Assembly: GCA_013397455.1 (NCBI GenBank)
Contig: VYZB01000036.1
Location: 2,781,690 to 2,845,689 of the forward strand
Source: Crotophaga sulcirostris
Taxonomy: Eukaryota; Chordata; Aves; Cuculiformes; Crotophagidae
Length of the DNA stretch: 64,000 bases
Reading direction: 5' to 3'
Program-made: the position numbers and the translations under genes
Notes under the pieces: generated by a model
The model's database searches: none
What the model was told of the DNA's origin: nothing
What the model saw: the letters and a program-made list of their open reading frames with translations, nothing else
Part shown: positions 49,857-62,642 of the stretch, piece by piece
Numbering within the stretch: the first letter of the stretch is position 1
Layout: every line of letters starts with the position of its first letter

Positions 49857-52800
49857 ACTGTGGAAATCATTGCCATAGCATGTTGTAATAGTCAAAATAT
49901 GAACTAATTGAAAAGCGGATTAGGCAAATTCATGGACTAAATCTTGGCCACAAAGGTTCTAGATGAAACATTCAGCTCAGGAACTCATAAACCTCTGATT
50001 TCCACAAACTGAAATAGTAAAGGAAGCAGAAGGAGCATTTAGTACCTATCAGGTTTCTGATTAACTTTTCCTGTGCATCTGCCACTGGCTGTTGTAGAAA
50101 CATGATAGTGGAATAAGCAGACAATTTGATCTTTGCTACCATAAAATTCATTACACATTAACAAAAAAAGGTAGAATACTTTTCTCAGTACAATATATTT
50201 GTAAATAAATATAGAAACAGAAAACTCTTAAAGATCAAACAAATGTTCTTTTACTCAACAACTCTTTTTCATGAAGAAAATGTTCCAGTAAAAGCGACTG
50301 ACCTACCAATATATAATTTTTCCTTCTCATATATGTTTAGACACAGTAAAGATCAAATAAGTCATCAGTAAAAATAGTTTCTATGAATTTATCCTCTGTT
50401 GAGAAAAGAGAAATGGATTGCTTGCGCCTGTTGCAAAAATACCGGTCAAGTAAGATGGGTAGCAAAAAGTGACCATCTGTCACATGTTATTTTAATGTTA
50501 ACCTCAGCCTCATAGAACGGGGCCTTCCCAGCTCTCCTGTGGCAAAGTAAAGCTATTTCAATTCTATTTACACCCTCTGGGCATCAACGTGATTTGGAAA
50601 CCTAATAAAGTAAGTCATCAAAGAACAACCCATGTGTCCAGAATTTGTATTACTGCACCGTGGGGAACCCAAGTGGAGCTATCCTTTAAGCCATATGTCT
50701 TCCAAAGCTCCATTTAAAGACATAGAAATCAATGTGATTTTGGTGGAAAGTACCAAATAAGAATAAGTAAGAAATGACACACAGGGTGCTGACTGCACTA
50801 ACGTGCTTCTCGCACAGGAAAAGAAATATACTGGGAAGTTCCAGGGGCCAATTGCTTCATGTTCTTCAATCAGAGGAATTTGCCTCTGTTCCTTATTTCT
50901 GTATTCAAGAATGCAAAACCAAAAAAAGGCTTTTCTTTCTCTGCCCCTCATTTAAACTTATTTCTAGGAAGGAGAAAAACCTCTCTTGATTTCTGCCTTG
51001 CCGATAGACAGTTAAAAAAAGCTTTGCCCATTACCTGCGTAGAATACCTTTGAAAAGACTGTTAATAAGAAATTTGACTTTTCAAGAAGAGACATGAGAT
51101 AATCGTGTGCTGTGTGCAGTAGTCATTTAACACCAACACATAGGATTAGACTTTCTTGATAGCCATGGGTACATACTCATTTTAGCCAACTAGAACCATT
51201 ATCTTCATACTGATTAGCTATTTAATAAAGATTAGATGAACTACATCCTGAAGATGCTAGTTTTCCTTCATCAGCTCTAATGGGAACATATGATGACAAG
51301 CTCCAATGTAGCTGTGTTTGCACTGGATGTGTAAGAATACCTGAGATGAATCTTACGTGTGCTGTTTTCTAACTTCTCAGGCCCACCTCCTGAGCAGGTG
51401 AAACCCTTTTTGTGTGATTGCTTAAGGATTCAACATTAATTTAGATAAGACTTTCTTGCCTGAGCATGAACTCAGTCAATGATGGATATAAAGATTTATC
51501 TGGAAACAAAAGACAGATGATTTTCAGTTGGCCAGCACTCTCCCTTTCTCTGACCATTGTTCACATCTGCTTTATCTGTTGGCATTTTATCCAGTGAAGT
51601 GCTAAAATCTTTATATTTGGAAGACTGTTTCTCTTCCTGTGTGTTTCCTGTGACCCAATGGCTGTAAATTGGAAGACTGTACATTTCTTTTAAGGTAAAA
51701 GCTGAAAAGCCTCCACATCTTTTCACTATGTCACAAGACTGACCGTTTGACACGAGGTCCGGATTCATGTGAAGTTCACCTATAATAGTGATGACAGACA
51801 TACCAGTACTTAGACTCAGCCCAAGTCTCAAACGAACCTTCAAACTAATTAACCGAGAATTGAGGACAAGAACAGATCAAATTAATAGGTAAATAAGCTA
51901 CAACATGCTCTTTAATTCGGTACAGTTCTGGAATAGTCCACAGAATATTGTTCCACTTTCATTACAAACTCAGCTGTAAATCTTTAATGCAAACATATGC
52001 ATCCTTCAGACTGACATTATTGTACCTGAGCTCTTTGAATACGTTCATTTATATAAAAGATCTAATTCCCAAGGAGAGTATTTGAGCTCTTTCGTTCTCT
52101 TTGTATGGTACACAAACATTTCTGAAGCAATATATTCTCAATTTTCTTCATAAATATTAAAGGTGAATGTGCAACATAGCTAGAGCTGAGTGAAAATGCA
52201 GACTCAGCATTTGTTAGCTTTTGTTTGAACTCTCGTGGGCTGGCAGGTTTAACAGTGATTAGAAAACTGAATGTCCAGATTTATAGGTTTTTTTCAGTAA
52301 CATTTTGTAAAATTCTTATGTCTCCTATGTATAAATAAAATTATGTAGCCTCTTAGGAAAGGCCAATGCAGACAGAAGCAAGCTCTGCCAGTTTACCTCA
52401 GCTTTCAACTACAAGAAAACTATGTGAGGGAACCTTAAGATAGCACTGAGTTTAAGAAAATATACTCTGACACTCTCTGCAGTTCATCATTTTGGACTTT
52501 ACTCTGATCTTCTCATATTCATTAAACTGAGAGATTTTTAACGTGTGGTCCTAGGACAAGGACAAAACATTCTCCCTGGATATCTTTAGAGATTCCAGGG
52601 TTTATGTATTCTCTAGAAAGGGAACTGATTTAAAAAAATCTCATTCATTAGATACCTAAAACTTAGGGGCAAATTAAGTATCTATGTTAAATGAGTTGGA
52701 TCCTTTCCTAGAGGTCCCTCTTCCTGAGACGCTTTGACAATACTGCTAAAGGAACCTTACTGTTATGGAAAGTGTGAAGTCACTTCTGAAATGAAACCTA

Positions 52801-55800
52801 TTTTCCTAACTATGGATGGATGATTTTAAAGTGTAATCCTAAAATGTTACCCTAAAATTTCTTCCAATATGCAAAATTATTACGTACTAAAACACCCAGA
52901 AAAAATTCTGAGAATAAAAATAATTGTTTGCCAAATTACCTGAAACAACATTTCAATATGAATTAGGGAACCTTTTCTTTTTGTGAAAAATGTTTCCATT
53001 GGTTGTCTGAAAGGTATAAAGTTATTCATTCTGACCTGCCACTATGATATTACTGATATTCAAAATAGAAACCATAACACTGAAAAAGATAACATGATGG
53101 AATCTTTTTCCAAGATGGGGAAAAGTTGTGATGTTAGTTTTGTTTCTTTTACATTAGAACCAGTACAACTTTTTGTCATTAAAACAAAGAAAACCAGAAA
53201 AAACTGTATGTCTGTTTCATTTCTGTGTTTTAGTTTTATACCAGAAAACTCCCAGTGATACAAGACAAACAATGAAGCTCCGACTGAACCTTCTTTCCTA
53301 AGCACTATGTTTCCTGAGACCATAAACTCTAAAGATTTCATAATCAAAGCAGCCAGCATACAATTTATCCTGGGTGTTTTATTTCTCTGTCTGTGGAGAC
53401 AGATTGCCAGGAGCTGATTGAAAGCCTACTGAAGTCAATACGGGTCTTTGAAATAACATCAATAGCCTTGGAATAGGTTCTTACTTCAAACCATTTGTGG
53501 CTCAGAGAAAAGTGCTTACACTTTATCATCACAAACATGTCACAAGTTTGAAAATGACGTTTGCCCAGAACTAGATCTTCTGTGTCACAAGATAGAAATT
53601 GTGTTTATATTTTGGAGGAAATGCACAGGCTGGAAGAGAAAGAAAAATGTTTTTCCAGGAGATGGGCTTTTTGCTTAAGGCAGGTTTTTTGACTATCAAA
53701 ATCAGTCTGGTGGAGGTGCACTGGCACAGGAGGAGCAGGAAATGGAATCAAATATAGTGCGCTGTGTTTAAATTGCATTCATGCAATTTATAGCATTGTT
53801 TATTCCAACAGCATCAGCTTTGAGTGGCTGTGACGTTTGCCAGTCAGAAATGATCAAAAATTTGCTGGTAATAGCAATTCTTTTTGTTATGGATAATAAC
53901 CTATCCTGACAGGGGTAATACAGTTGAAGCTAGATTAATTTAGATACAAATGTTTCCTCTCTAAAAGAAATCCTGAAAAATACGTCATAGTGTAAGAGTG
54001 CAAGAGAAGATTTTATGACCCTGGCAAGTGATTCTGCCACTGGCTTTGGAAGGCTGATCCATAGGCTTTCAACTAGATCTCTTCTGTGGGAGAGAATGTC
54101 TTTTTATAATTGCTCAAGCAAGACAGTCAACCAACTGTGAACCATAGGATGCTCCAAGGACTCATATGTTATACAAAAGATGTGCAAATTACAACAAAGT
54201 CTTAAAATGGTCTCTAGAGTTTAATCATAACAGTAGTACAGGAAGCAACAGCCTTTACTCTTTGTTTTCAAATCTCCCTAAATCTCTTTTCCGGAGTCTG
54301 CAGTATATGACCAACACAAAGTAATTTGTACAGTGACAGTGACAAACAAAGTGAGGAGGGAACTCTGTCACAGGGGAAACTCCTGCTACCTTTAGAAGCT
54401 GCAAGCAGTGCTGCATAGATTCTTTAACATAACTAAGTTACTTTTCATTTCAGCTTGATACTCACTGTTCCTTAGATAAAAAAAATCTGCAGAAATGAAG
54501 TGTTGGAGGGAGGTTGCTTGTGCCTGAGGTGAGTGGCACGTTTTAGCTTGTGTTCAGAAGAAGCTGGAAAATATGCCCAAATTCAGGGAATTCAAAGTAG
54601 GTATTTAAAAATGGTAAATGTTTCCAATTTTTTTGTTTGTTTTCTTTTTTTTAGGTGTTTTTTTTTGTTAGCCTTTCTCTATTTAATTATACTCTGCTCC
54701 TTTAAAAAGATATTTTAAAATTTCATTATAATCTAAAGCAGACAATTACTTATATCTTAGTAATTGTATGAAATTGTGAGTGGGAGAACAAAAGCTTAAT
54801 GTTGTTTTCGAGGAAGCAAGCCAATTGTAAATTTAGCCCTGCAGCTGATTCCTCAAGGGCATTGGCACGTGCCACTGTGTATAGCAAAAGGAACGTGACC
54901 CACCTAATACATGCATGATCTCCATAATGGAAAAGAAAGAAGACTAAGGTCTAGTGAGGTCTAACAGAGGGCAGGGACCAGAATTTTGAGCAGATGGTAT
55001 TCAGGGGCCCACGGGCTGCTTGAAAGCCAAAGAGTGGAGAGAATAGGCAGATAGTAATTAGCAGAAGGTGACAAAAAAAAAAAGGACATCCAGGATCCCC
55101 AAAACATCTGTTTAAAAGAATAAAGAGCCTGCTCTGACCCTGAGCCTTAATGGTCTTAAAGGATACGGTTTAATTGCTTGGAAAAAAAAATGCACACACA
55201 GCATGCTGAGCTACAATGAATCCTGTTTTGGGAGCATTGCTGGAGTTTGTGTAATTATTAATTTGTTGTATTTGTTTTAGAAAGATTATATACAGAATTA
55301 AGCCAATAAATGAAGTAGTTATAATCAAAATGCCAACTGTCTTTTCTTGGAATCAGTAAGCTCTTAACAAAAATTTGAATTTCAGATAACTTACAAATTG
55401 ATATTACTTGATCTGAATTTTAAAATGGCTATTTTGCCTGCTTGTCATGTATTTATATGGCTACATCTGTCTTTTTTACTATTTATTTACACAGAAAGAA
55501 CCTAGATACTTAGTTTGTTTGTCTGACTTGAAGTATTTTGAGCTCCACAAATATCTGCTAACTACAGCACCAGAAACTTAAGGGCAGTTGTCATCATTTA
55601 CTAGTGACCCAGTTACTTAAGAATTACTGCTGAATTTAATCAAGGAAAGTGCTGATTCACAATGAGGTTTTCTCCTATTATTTTCTGCATTCTGTTCTAG
55701 CAATAATTCAATACCAAAATCCATGAAGAAGGTGTCAGAAAGTGATGTTTACATGATAGTTAATCCTTTATTTTAGACATTCTTTTCAGAATGTCATTTA

Positions 55801-58319
55801 TAGTAAGTCAAAATGATAGCTTTTGCTTTCCTTGCTGTTTCCATGAATGAATAGATTAATTCAATATTATTAAAAAAAACCCCAATCCAGCACAAACTTC
55901 CCCTTTGCAAGTCAGTGGTAAGTAGCAGTGCAATGCAGTAGAAAGACAGAGCTAATGATCTTCTGGAAGGGTGTCCTTATGCGCATGTGTGGTAACAGAT
56001 TGTATGGAATATTTTAATTTGCATTCTCACTTTGAGAAAAATCACAGGTGATGCTAAATTGAAAGCTACTGTAAATATTAGGAAAGACAGAAATAAGTCT
56101 ATAGAGACCTGAAAGAGATGAGAAACATGAGAAGATAATAACAGTGTGTGCCCTAAGGAGTTTGAGGTATAGTATGATTAGGAGATGTAGTTCAGGTGAG
56201 GTAATTAAATGTGCATGGTTATGGCAGGTATCATATAACACACTGCAGAGAGGTTCTATCTCCCCACTCAGTATGAATGAAGTTGCCTTGGTACTGCACA
56301 ATGGTAAAAATAAGTACATTTTGAAACCAACACTTCAGAAATCTAAAAAATCTTGGAAATTGAAGATTATCAAGAGAGCAGTTTAATGATTATTAAAACA
56401 CTTTGCTAAAAATACCATTTGTTTTTGTTTAAGAGCTTAAAGTATATTAAAGATTGCATATAGAATTTACTTCAAGACCATGGCATATCAGATATTTTTC
56501 TTTAATCTAAGTCAAGATTTAAACTACACTTTCATTATAAGCACAGAATGAACCCAGCATTATAATCAGTTTGCTGTTGATGACTCCAAAACATTTTATT
56601 TTTTAATTGTTACATTCAGGCAGAAAATGAAGTGAAATTCTGCTAGGTTTTACGAAATACTTTTCTGAGAGCCTAAATATATTAAGCAAATGCCTGTGAA
56701 TGTGAGAGACTTTCTTTAAAAATCTTGACCTATTTAATTCCTTTTGGATTGTATCTCTGGAGTGAATGGAATAATGGAAATGGCTACAAACTGAACTTAG
56801 CAAAATGTAGGGAAAGCTCTACAGCGCTTTTCTAAACACAAAGTAGTGTCATTTATGAATGGGAATAGGATTGTCGATAATATTATTTTACTCTGTGATT
56901 TATTGTTTTTTTAATAAGCCTTCATCACAATCAAAGAAAAATAAATGGGAAATTTAGCAGTACAAGATGTTTATGAACTGAGACATCAATTTTGCATTGT
57001 TATCTATATGGATATATTCTACAGAACATCCTTTTCTTCCTTCATCTCCTTCCAACTCAGAGTGGAATCCTGCTTGGGAAAGTACAAATCCAGACAAGAG
57101 TTACTATGACATGGTGTGAGCCACACATTGGTTATTAGGTGCAAGTCAGCCTGACTGACTTTGTAAAAGAGCCCGCATTAACACGATTTTTACACTTTCT
57201 CGTACTGTGCCCCTTGGCTGAGTTAACCGTGGGCTGAAGGGATAAATACAACAGCACGGGATTGCACAGCAGTCAGTATAGGAGTGTATCTACACAAAAT
57301 GAAGAACTATTTAAAAATTGCACAGTTTTGTTTCTTTTGTTTTGTGATTTACCCTTTTGGGAAATTTAGTCGTCTCAAAGGACTAGAAAAATGGTGTTTT
57401 TCTTAAGAAACAAACACTGTAGTTCTCATGTAATTACTTGGTTAGAAATCCAAGGCATAAAGAGAAATACTAAGAATGGTGAAACTTATTAAACTGCAGA
57501 ATCTAACTACGATGTATACACTATACAAGAGCTAGAGGAGAACACACATCAGTTCCTTTGTGTAAATCCTCTCTGAATTTTCTTCATATTTTGTAAAGTC
57601 TAATTTCCTCCATATTTTATTTTTTCCTGCTGTTTCAAAGAATTATTACATCTTTGGCCTGCGGTCCTTAAATATTCAGGGTTTATAACATAAACATAAA
57701 AAGAACATAAAAATAAAAAAGAATTTGTAACTCTAATGATATTGCATTTATTTGTTCCTACTGCAGTTCAGTGGTTTAAACATTTTTCATCACTCGAAAC
57801 AATTTGCATAAATCTTCTGATTTCTCCTGGAAAGTGGCTTTTTGTGAAGTGCTCATGCTTTTGTGCATGTGTGCCACAAAGATGTATTTCTCACATCCCT
57901 GGGATATAAGCAATGGAACTGCAGGTATAATCTTTATGAACTTTTCAGTGATACATAATGATCAACATTTGTGGTGAAAAGCACTTGGAATATATTTTGA
58001 TAGTTATAAGAATACTTCAAATGATGAATTACAAGGCTTTGATTAAAAAACAAAATATAAGAGCCCCTGATTTTCATTTTCCACGTGCCCTCCCTATATC
58101 ATGTTGGCAGTGAACAGTTATTTTAAAGCCTTTTTATGCTTCCAAGGCGCTGGTAAAAAGCATCGATGTAAATCTGTTTCTGAGTACCCTGCAACTCCTA
58201 TTTAAGTAGAAATACATGTGAAAAAGTGGACATAGCACAGTGTCAAAGGTATACATAGTTTTGTGGTTATTACTCTAGCTATAGTTGAAAACAATCCTCT
58301 TAGGCTGGTGTGTTCGATC
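49857..58319. other. AT-rich sequence without recognisable gene
   Basis: No gene or named repeat is evident over 8.5 kb. A 115-codon minus-strand frame (51496-51843) and a 101-codon one (56014-56319) carry no recognisable domain. Another trace of the old palindromic motif lies near 53425-53444 (CTACTGAAGTCAATACGGG). Poly(A) and poly(T) runs occur near 54640-54670 and 55074-55084. Confidence 0.5.
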
Positions 58320-58830
58320 ATCAGCTCAGTGTTGGTCAGAAGACTCTACTGAAGGCAGAGGGGATGGGGAGAGATGGGGAGAAAGGGGTTGCATCCTCCC
58401 CACCAGGAAATGGGTGGCAGAGACCTGTTAGAAGCAGGAGGGATGTGGTCCTGGTGGGTGTCTGAGGGCTGCAAGTGTGCGAGGAGCTGGGCTGAGAGAG
58501 GGACAGAGTTTTGCTCCTGCCACCCACAGGAAGTGATACAGCCAAGGGAAGTGCTCTATGGGCAATGAAATGTTTTCAGGGAGAGCCCAGGCACTCCCAA
58601 GCTGTGCAGGGATGAGAGAAACATCGTAGGTACTGATTGGACCGCCTGTGAAAAACACTAAAAGCTGATGGGTGGGTTGGCAAGTGGTCAGGTGAGAGTT
58701 GTGGGTCAGTGAGGGGCTTGTGTGGCCCTAGGCTCTGCCCTGAGCCCCTGCTGCTGCCTGCCTGCCTGCACCAACCCCCCCAACCCCTCCAACTTCAGCC
58801 CAGAGGGCAGCAGAGGAGATCCCTCTCCAT
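58320..58830. other. GC-rich island in AT-rich surroundings
   Basis: About half a kilobase is strongly enriched in G (plus strand, left part) and then C (right part), with a short CTGC tandem at about 58755-58769. CpG is scarce, so it does not look like a CpG-island promoter. Overlapping frames on both strands (64-76 codons) arise from the low stop density. The origin could be a GC-rich repeat or a regulatory element; I cannot decide from the sequence. Confidence 0.45.
58360..58388 (+). other. Canonical G-quadruplex motif
   Basis: Four GGGG tracts (58360-58363, 58366-58369, 58376-58379, 58385-58388) are separated by loops AT, AGAGAT and AGAAA. This meets the strict four-tract rule with four-base tracts, predicting a stable quadruplex on the plus strand. 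No function is shown. Confidence 0.85.
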
Positions 58831-61800
58831 AAGTACATTTTCAATTTACATAATCCTCTTCACTGCCTTGGTGAATTAGACACATCTAATACAAATAGGT
58901 GAAGGCTGTCTTGGACACAGCAGATCAATTTACTGTCACCAGCTAACGACCAGCTAATGACTCGCCCAGATTCACCCTCTTACCTGCTTTGCTGCATGTG
59001 GGGGGAGCCCTGTGGTCAGAGCACCTCTGGCAGGATGGGCAGCAGGGAACAGACTCATCAAATGCACCAAAGTTAAACACAGGGTGATAGTGCTCAGGCA
59101 CCTCTGGCTAGGTAAAACACTGTCAGATTAAAAGTAGGTCACACATAATTTACTTCCCTGAATTCATTAAAAATCAGTGGGACAAAGTCAAATGTGACAG
59201 GTAAAAGGTAGAATGAGTATAACTCATGATGAAAGGAGTATAATTTCAGGGACCAGCTACTGTAGCTGATGTGCAGAAGGGGCTATTGAAGGCATAGTTT
59301 ATGCCTTATTGTCTTAATGTGGAAAGGACCCAGCATGAGCTATGGGATAAAACAAAGGAGATGCTAACAGTAAATATTATTAAAGCACAGATGCTGTTTG
59401 CACTGTAGCTCTACAAATGGAACTGATGTAATACTGTTCTGCTGCTGTTTAATACATGTATATGTTATAAATATATATGTATTTATACACAGCAACAGTA
59501 GAACCTGATATTTGGCTAAATAGCAGAAATATATCTATGTATTTTCAAGTCACAAATGTGACTAGTTCTCAAAAATTACTGCATGTATTAGGCCATCAGT
59601 TATCCTTTCCCAGTGAGGGACCAGGGTTTTCCAGCATTCCAAAATCCTGCTTAGGAGATGAGTCACTACCTTTGCATTTCAAATTAATTTAAATGCAGTT
59701 CCTGCTTACTTGTTATACTCAGTGCTTGGGCTGCTATGTTTTTCCCACACCTGCTGATGACAGCACTAATCCATCTAAGAGGAGGAAAAAACCCACAGAA
59801 AAATGCCTGTACTCAGATTTGTTTGGGATGTCATTAGTCATCAGAGGAAAGTGCTAAATCTCCCAGAGAGAAGGTACAATTTTGATTAGTCCTTAAATAA
59901 TCAGAGAAAAACCTAACAAACTTTAAGTGCTATAAACAGTATTAGGATGCAGACACTGGAGATTAACTTCAGGGGCTTCAGTAAACTAGGATCTTAAGAA
60001 TCCATTTATATTTCCTACATGCTTATCTAACTCCACCTTGCTTCTTTTTTAATATGTTGAAAGCCATGTAACGCTGAATTGCAATATCTTCCAAGTAACC
60101 TACTGTAGCACATGCCACTACTTTGTGAAGCTGTGTTCAGGAAACTTATCTATATATGTGACCTTGGGAATGTACTTGGCTGAGTCCTGTCATGTTGGGT
60201 TTATGCGGAAAAAAAGAGAAAGTAAACCTACCCATCTGTCTTTGGCACTCTGTAGAAAATAAATAAAGTCATGGTCCCACAGTTGTTAAGTCTAGACTGA
60301 ACATTAGCGATCATGAGCTTAGGTAAGGTATGAGCACATGTTTTTATACCTGTGCATTTCTGTTGAATTAACCAGGATGCATCAAGCGGTGTTTATGCTC
60401 GCTGATAATATGACTGCCCAGCACACCAGACCAAGTTACCTCTTAACTCCAGTTTACTCAGTTGCTGCATTGCTCCTGAGATTGACAGGCTGTACACACA
60501 CGCATAGGACTAACGGATGTCCCAGGTGTCTCAAACTCAAGGGCAGCCAGCAGTGAGGACTCTCCTTATGAACCGTGTGCTTGGGCCCCACAGACCTGTG
60601 CCTTCATACAGCTCTAGGGCAGACCCTCCATGGCCATAGTTGGTGCTTTATCTGATTAAGCATTGTCTGGAAGATCAAGACGAGGAGGGTATGTTTGCAT
60701 CTGCAGTGCATTGCTGCCCAGAGCTCATGCCAGTCTGTGGCTTTCTTTGCTCTCTGTCACAGCTCTGGGCCTCAGCTTTCTGCCACACAAGTCTGTTCTT
60801 GGCAAGGCACATGAATGTCACTGTTTCCCAGCAGATCAGGTGATGGAATCCTGTGTGAACAGGTTTTGCTGGGAGAAGCATTGCCTCCTTTTTAGGGAAG
60901 GTATGCAGTGACAAAGCATACAAGCTAAGAAGTGCAAGAGAAGAGCCAGACATTCTGCTAGGCTTTTGTTCCTCTGTTTGTGAAACAACACAATCAAGGC
61001 TGAAAGCATGTGACTCTGGTTCTGTGAAACATCTGCAACCATGAGAAAAGCAATGCCTGTGCAGAGTGTCATTCGGGAAATACAGGAAGGTCAGTGAAGG
61101 GAGAATGCTGGGGTGAAAAGGCAATGTTCTTCGACGTCTTTGCTGAGTGCGCATGGCAAAGCAGCAGAGCATCCTCAGATGCTCAGTTTAGCACTGAGAA
61201 GACAACCTTTTTCATTTGGAAGATGACAGCTTCTGACTTGTACTACTCCACTTTTGCCAGCAGAGGGGTTTGGGGTTGGAATGGTTGTATCTAAGCTGTT
61301 AATTAGGAGGCAATATTTATCTCCTGTAAAGTTGCTGGTCCATGCCACCTGTGGCTCACATGCATCAGGAAGTAACATACATTAATCACTCAGTGATTCC
61401 CTTAGTTGCTAGGTTCACTACCATATTCTCTGCGCTTTTTCTATTCTTATTTTACAACGAATGGTTCTCTGTTGTACTAATGGCCATTGTAGTTAAAAAA
61501 AAAAGCTTTACTGCTATTATTGACTGCTTGATGACCCTACCTCTACCGATCTTGCCTTTTAGGTCAGTGTACTGCCACTGCTGGGAGCTCCTGAAGACGA
61601 GTGGTCTACCACTGAACCTTGATTGACCCTCTACTTCTTGATGCATTTGCAAGTACAAATATTTTCCAGGAATCTGAACTATTGTCAGAATCTGTTCAAG
61701 TGTTATTTTTGTGATATCTATAAAATGGTGCTGAAAACCATTTTTAGCCTGCTGAAGGGAAGCAGAGGGAACATGTGGTCAAATTAAACCTGATCACGTC

Positions 61801-61856
61801 TGTAAAGACTGACTACTTGTATTGTGATCCTAAACGCAGACTGACTCTACTCATAT
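58831..61856. other. Intergenic or intronic sequence, moderately GC at its right end
   Basis: No convincing gene is visible. The longest stop-free frame of the window starting with ATG lies here on the minus strand (60675-61172, 165 codons). It overlaps several other frames on both strands, and I recognise no domain, signal peptide or repeat structure in it. A possible hAT terminal sequence occurs at 60523-60550. Confidence 0.45.
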
Positions 61857-62145
61857 TGTCTTAAACTTTGTCCTCAGTGCTGTGGCTCCTGGTGGGCTGA
61901 CTGTGCTGCTGCAGAGGAAGGGGAGGAGGTACAGCTGCCACCTCCACCTGACTGTGCGTGTGAACCCAAATGGTTCACATGGAGGCTATTCTGGCAAGGG
62001 TCTGTTGAACTACCAGTGACTCTGGAGCCCCCAGCCCCAATTCCAGAACCTTCCCAAAGGAGCTTCTGCTCATCCCCTGATTCAAGAACTTTCGCAGCAA
62101 GACCACTCCTCATATACTAATAGGGCATGGACCACGGACTTTCCC

Positions 62146-62153
62146 TATAAATA
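62146..62153 (+). promoter_or_regulatory. TATA box of the LTR
   Basis: TATAAATA within CCCTATAAATAAGCCCC is a good RNA polymerase II TATA box. It would place the start of transcription near 62175-62180. With the poly(A) signal about 375 bases downstream, the R region would be unusually long. I infer the role from position in the LTR. Confidence 0.6.
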
Positions 62154-62521
62154 AGCCCCCAACAAAGAAGGCAGACGCGTGTGCCCACCACCCCATGGAA
62201 CCTCCCTGAAGATGTGTTGCACAAGAACTGCAGAACCACGTGCTTCTGAAGACCATGGTTTTCCAGAGGCCTATGGAGTGGTGATCATTTTTCTCTCCCC
62301 CCGCCTCCGCTGCTCTTATTTCTCTCTCTCTCACTTCTTGCTATGTCTCTTTCCATGGCACTACGGTGTATCAGATCAAATATGAGTTGCATTGTTTTGT
62401 CCAGCTGCCTTGAGGGTATCAGACTGTGATCTGAACAGATTGAGATCTGTTTTTGCAACTTTGGGAAGTGGCAACTTGGAGTGCACCCAAGTTTCTGATT
62501 TGTTATTTTGGCTGTGCCCAA

Positions 62522-62527
62522 AATAAA
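62522..62527 (+). promoter_or_regulatory. Poly(A) signal of the LTR
   Basis: AATAAA, in CCAAAATAAACACTG, lies about 100 bases before the primer binding site, where the R/U5 poly(A) signal of an LTR is expected. A GT-rich element TTTGCTGGTCTCC follows. Confidence 0.6.
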
Positions 62528-62624
62528 CACTGTTTTGAATTTACCCTGGGAGATTTGCTGGTCTCCAATTAGCCATGCAAACACCAAAAGACCCTCCCTC
62601 TCTGACTGTGCAGGTCGGGGGACC

Positions 62625-62642
62625 TGGTGTCAGGAGCAGGAC
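62625..62642 (+). other. Primer binding site, tRNA-Leu type
   Basis: TGGTGTCAGGAGCAGGAC matches the complement of a vertebrate tRNA-Leu 3' end, as I remember it, at 15 of 18 positions, including the first 12 without a mismatch. Reverse transcription of a retrovirus starts from the tRNA bound here. It is preceded by the inverted repeat GGTCGGGGGACC, so the usual two- to five-base spacing to the LTR end is not clear. Confidence 0.7.

Larger units (their letters stand above)
61857..62612 (+). mobile_element. ERVL-like (class III) retroviral LTR, 5' LTR of a truncated element
   Basis: The segment has the order of a retroviral LTR on the plus strand: a U3-like part, a TATA box (62146-62153), a poly(A) signal AATAAA (62522-62527), and a short U5-like tail. 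Just downstream is a sequence that fits a tRNA-Leu primer binding site, the primer type of ERVL elements. U3 holds a perfect stem GTGAACC/GGTTCAC around 61969-61987. Neither LTR edge is certain: the left edge is a guess and the right edge lies between about 62583 and 62624. No matching second LTR is seen to the right, so the provirus is truncated or rearranged. Confidence 0.75.
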
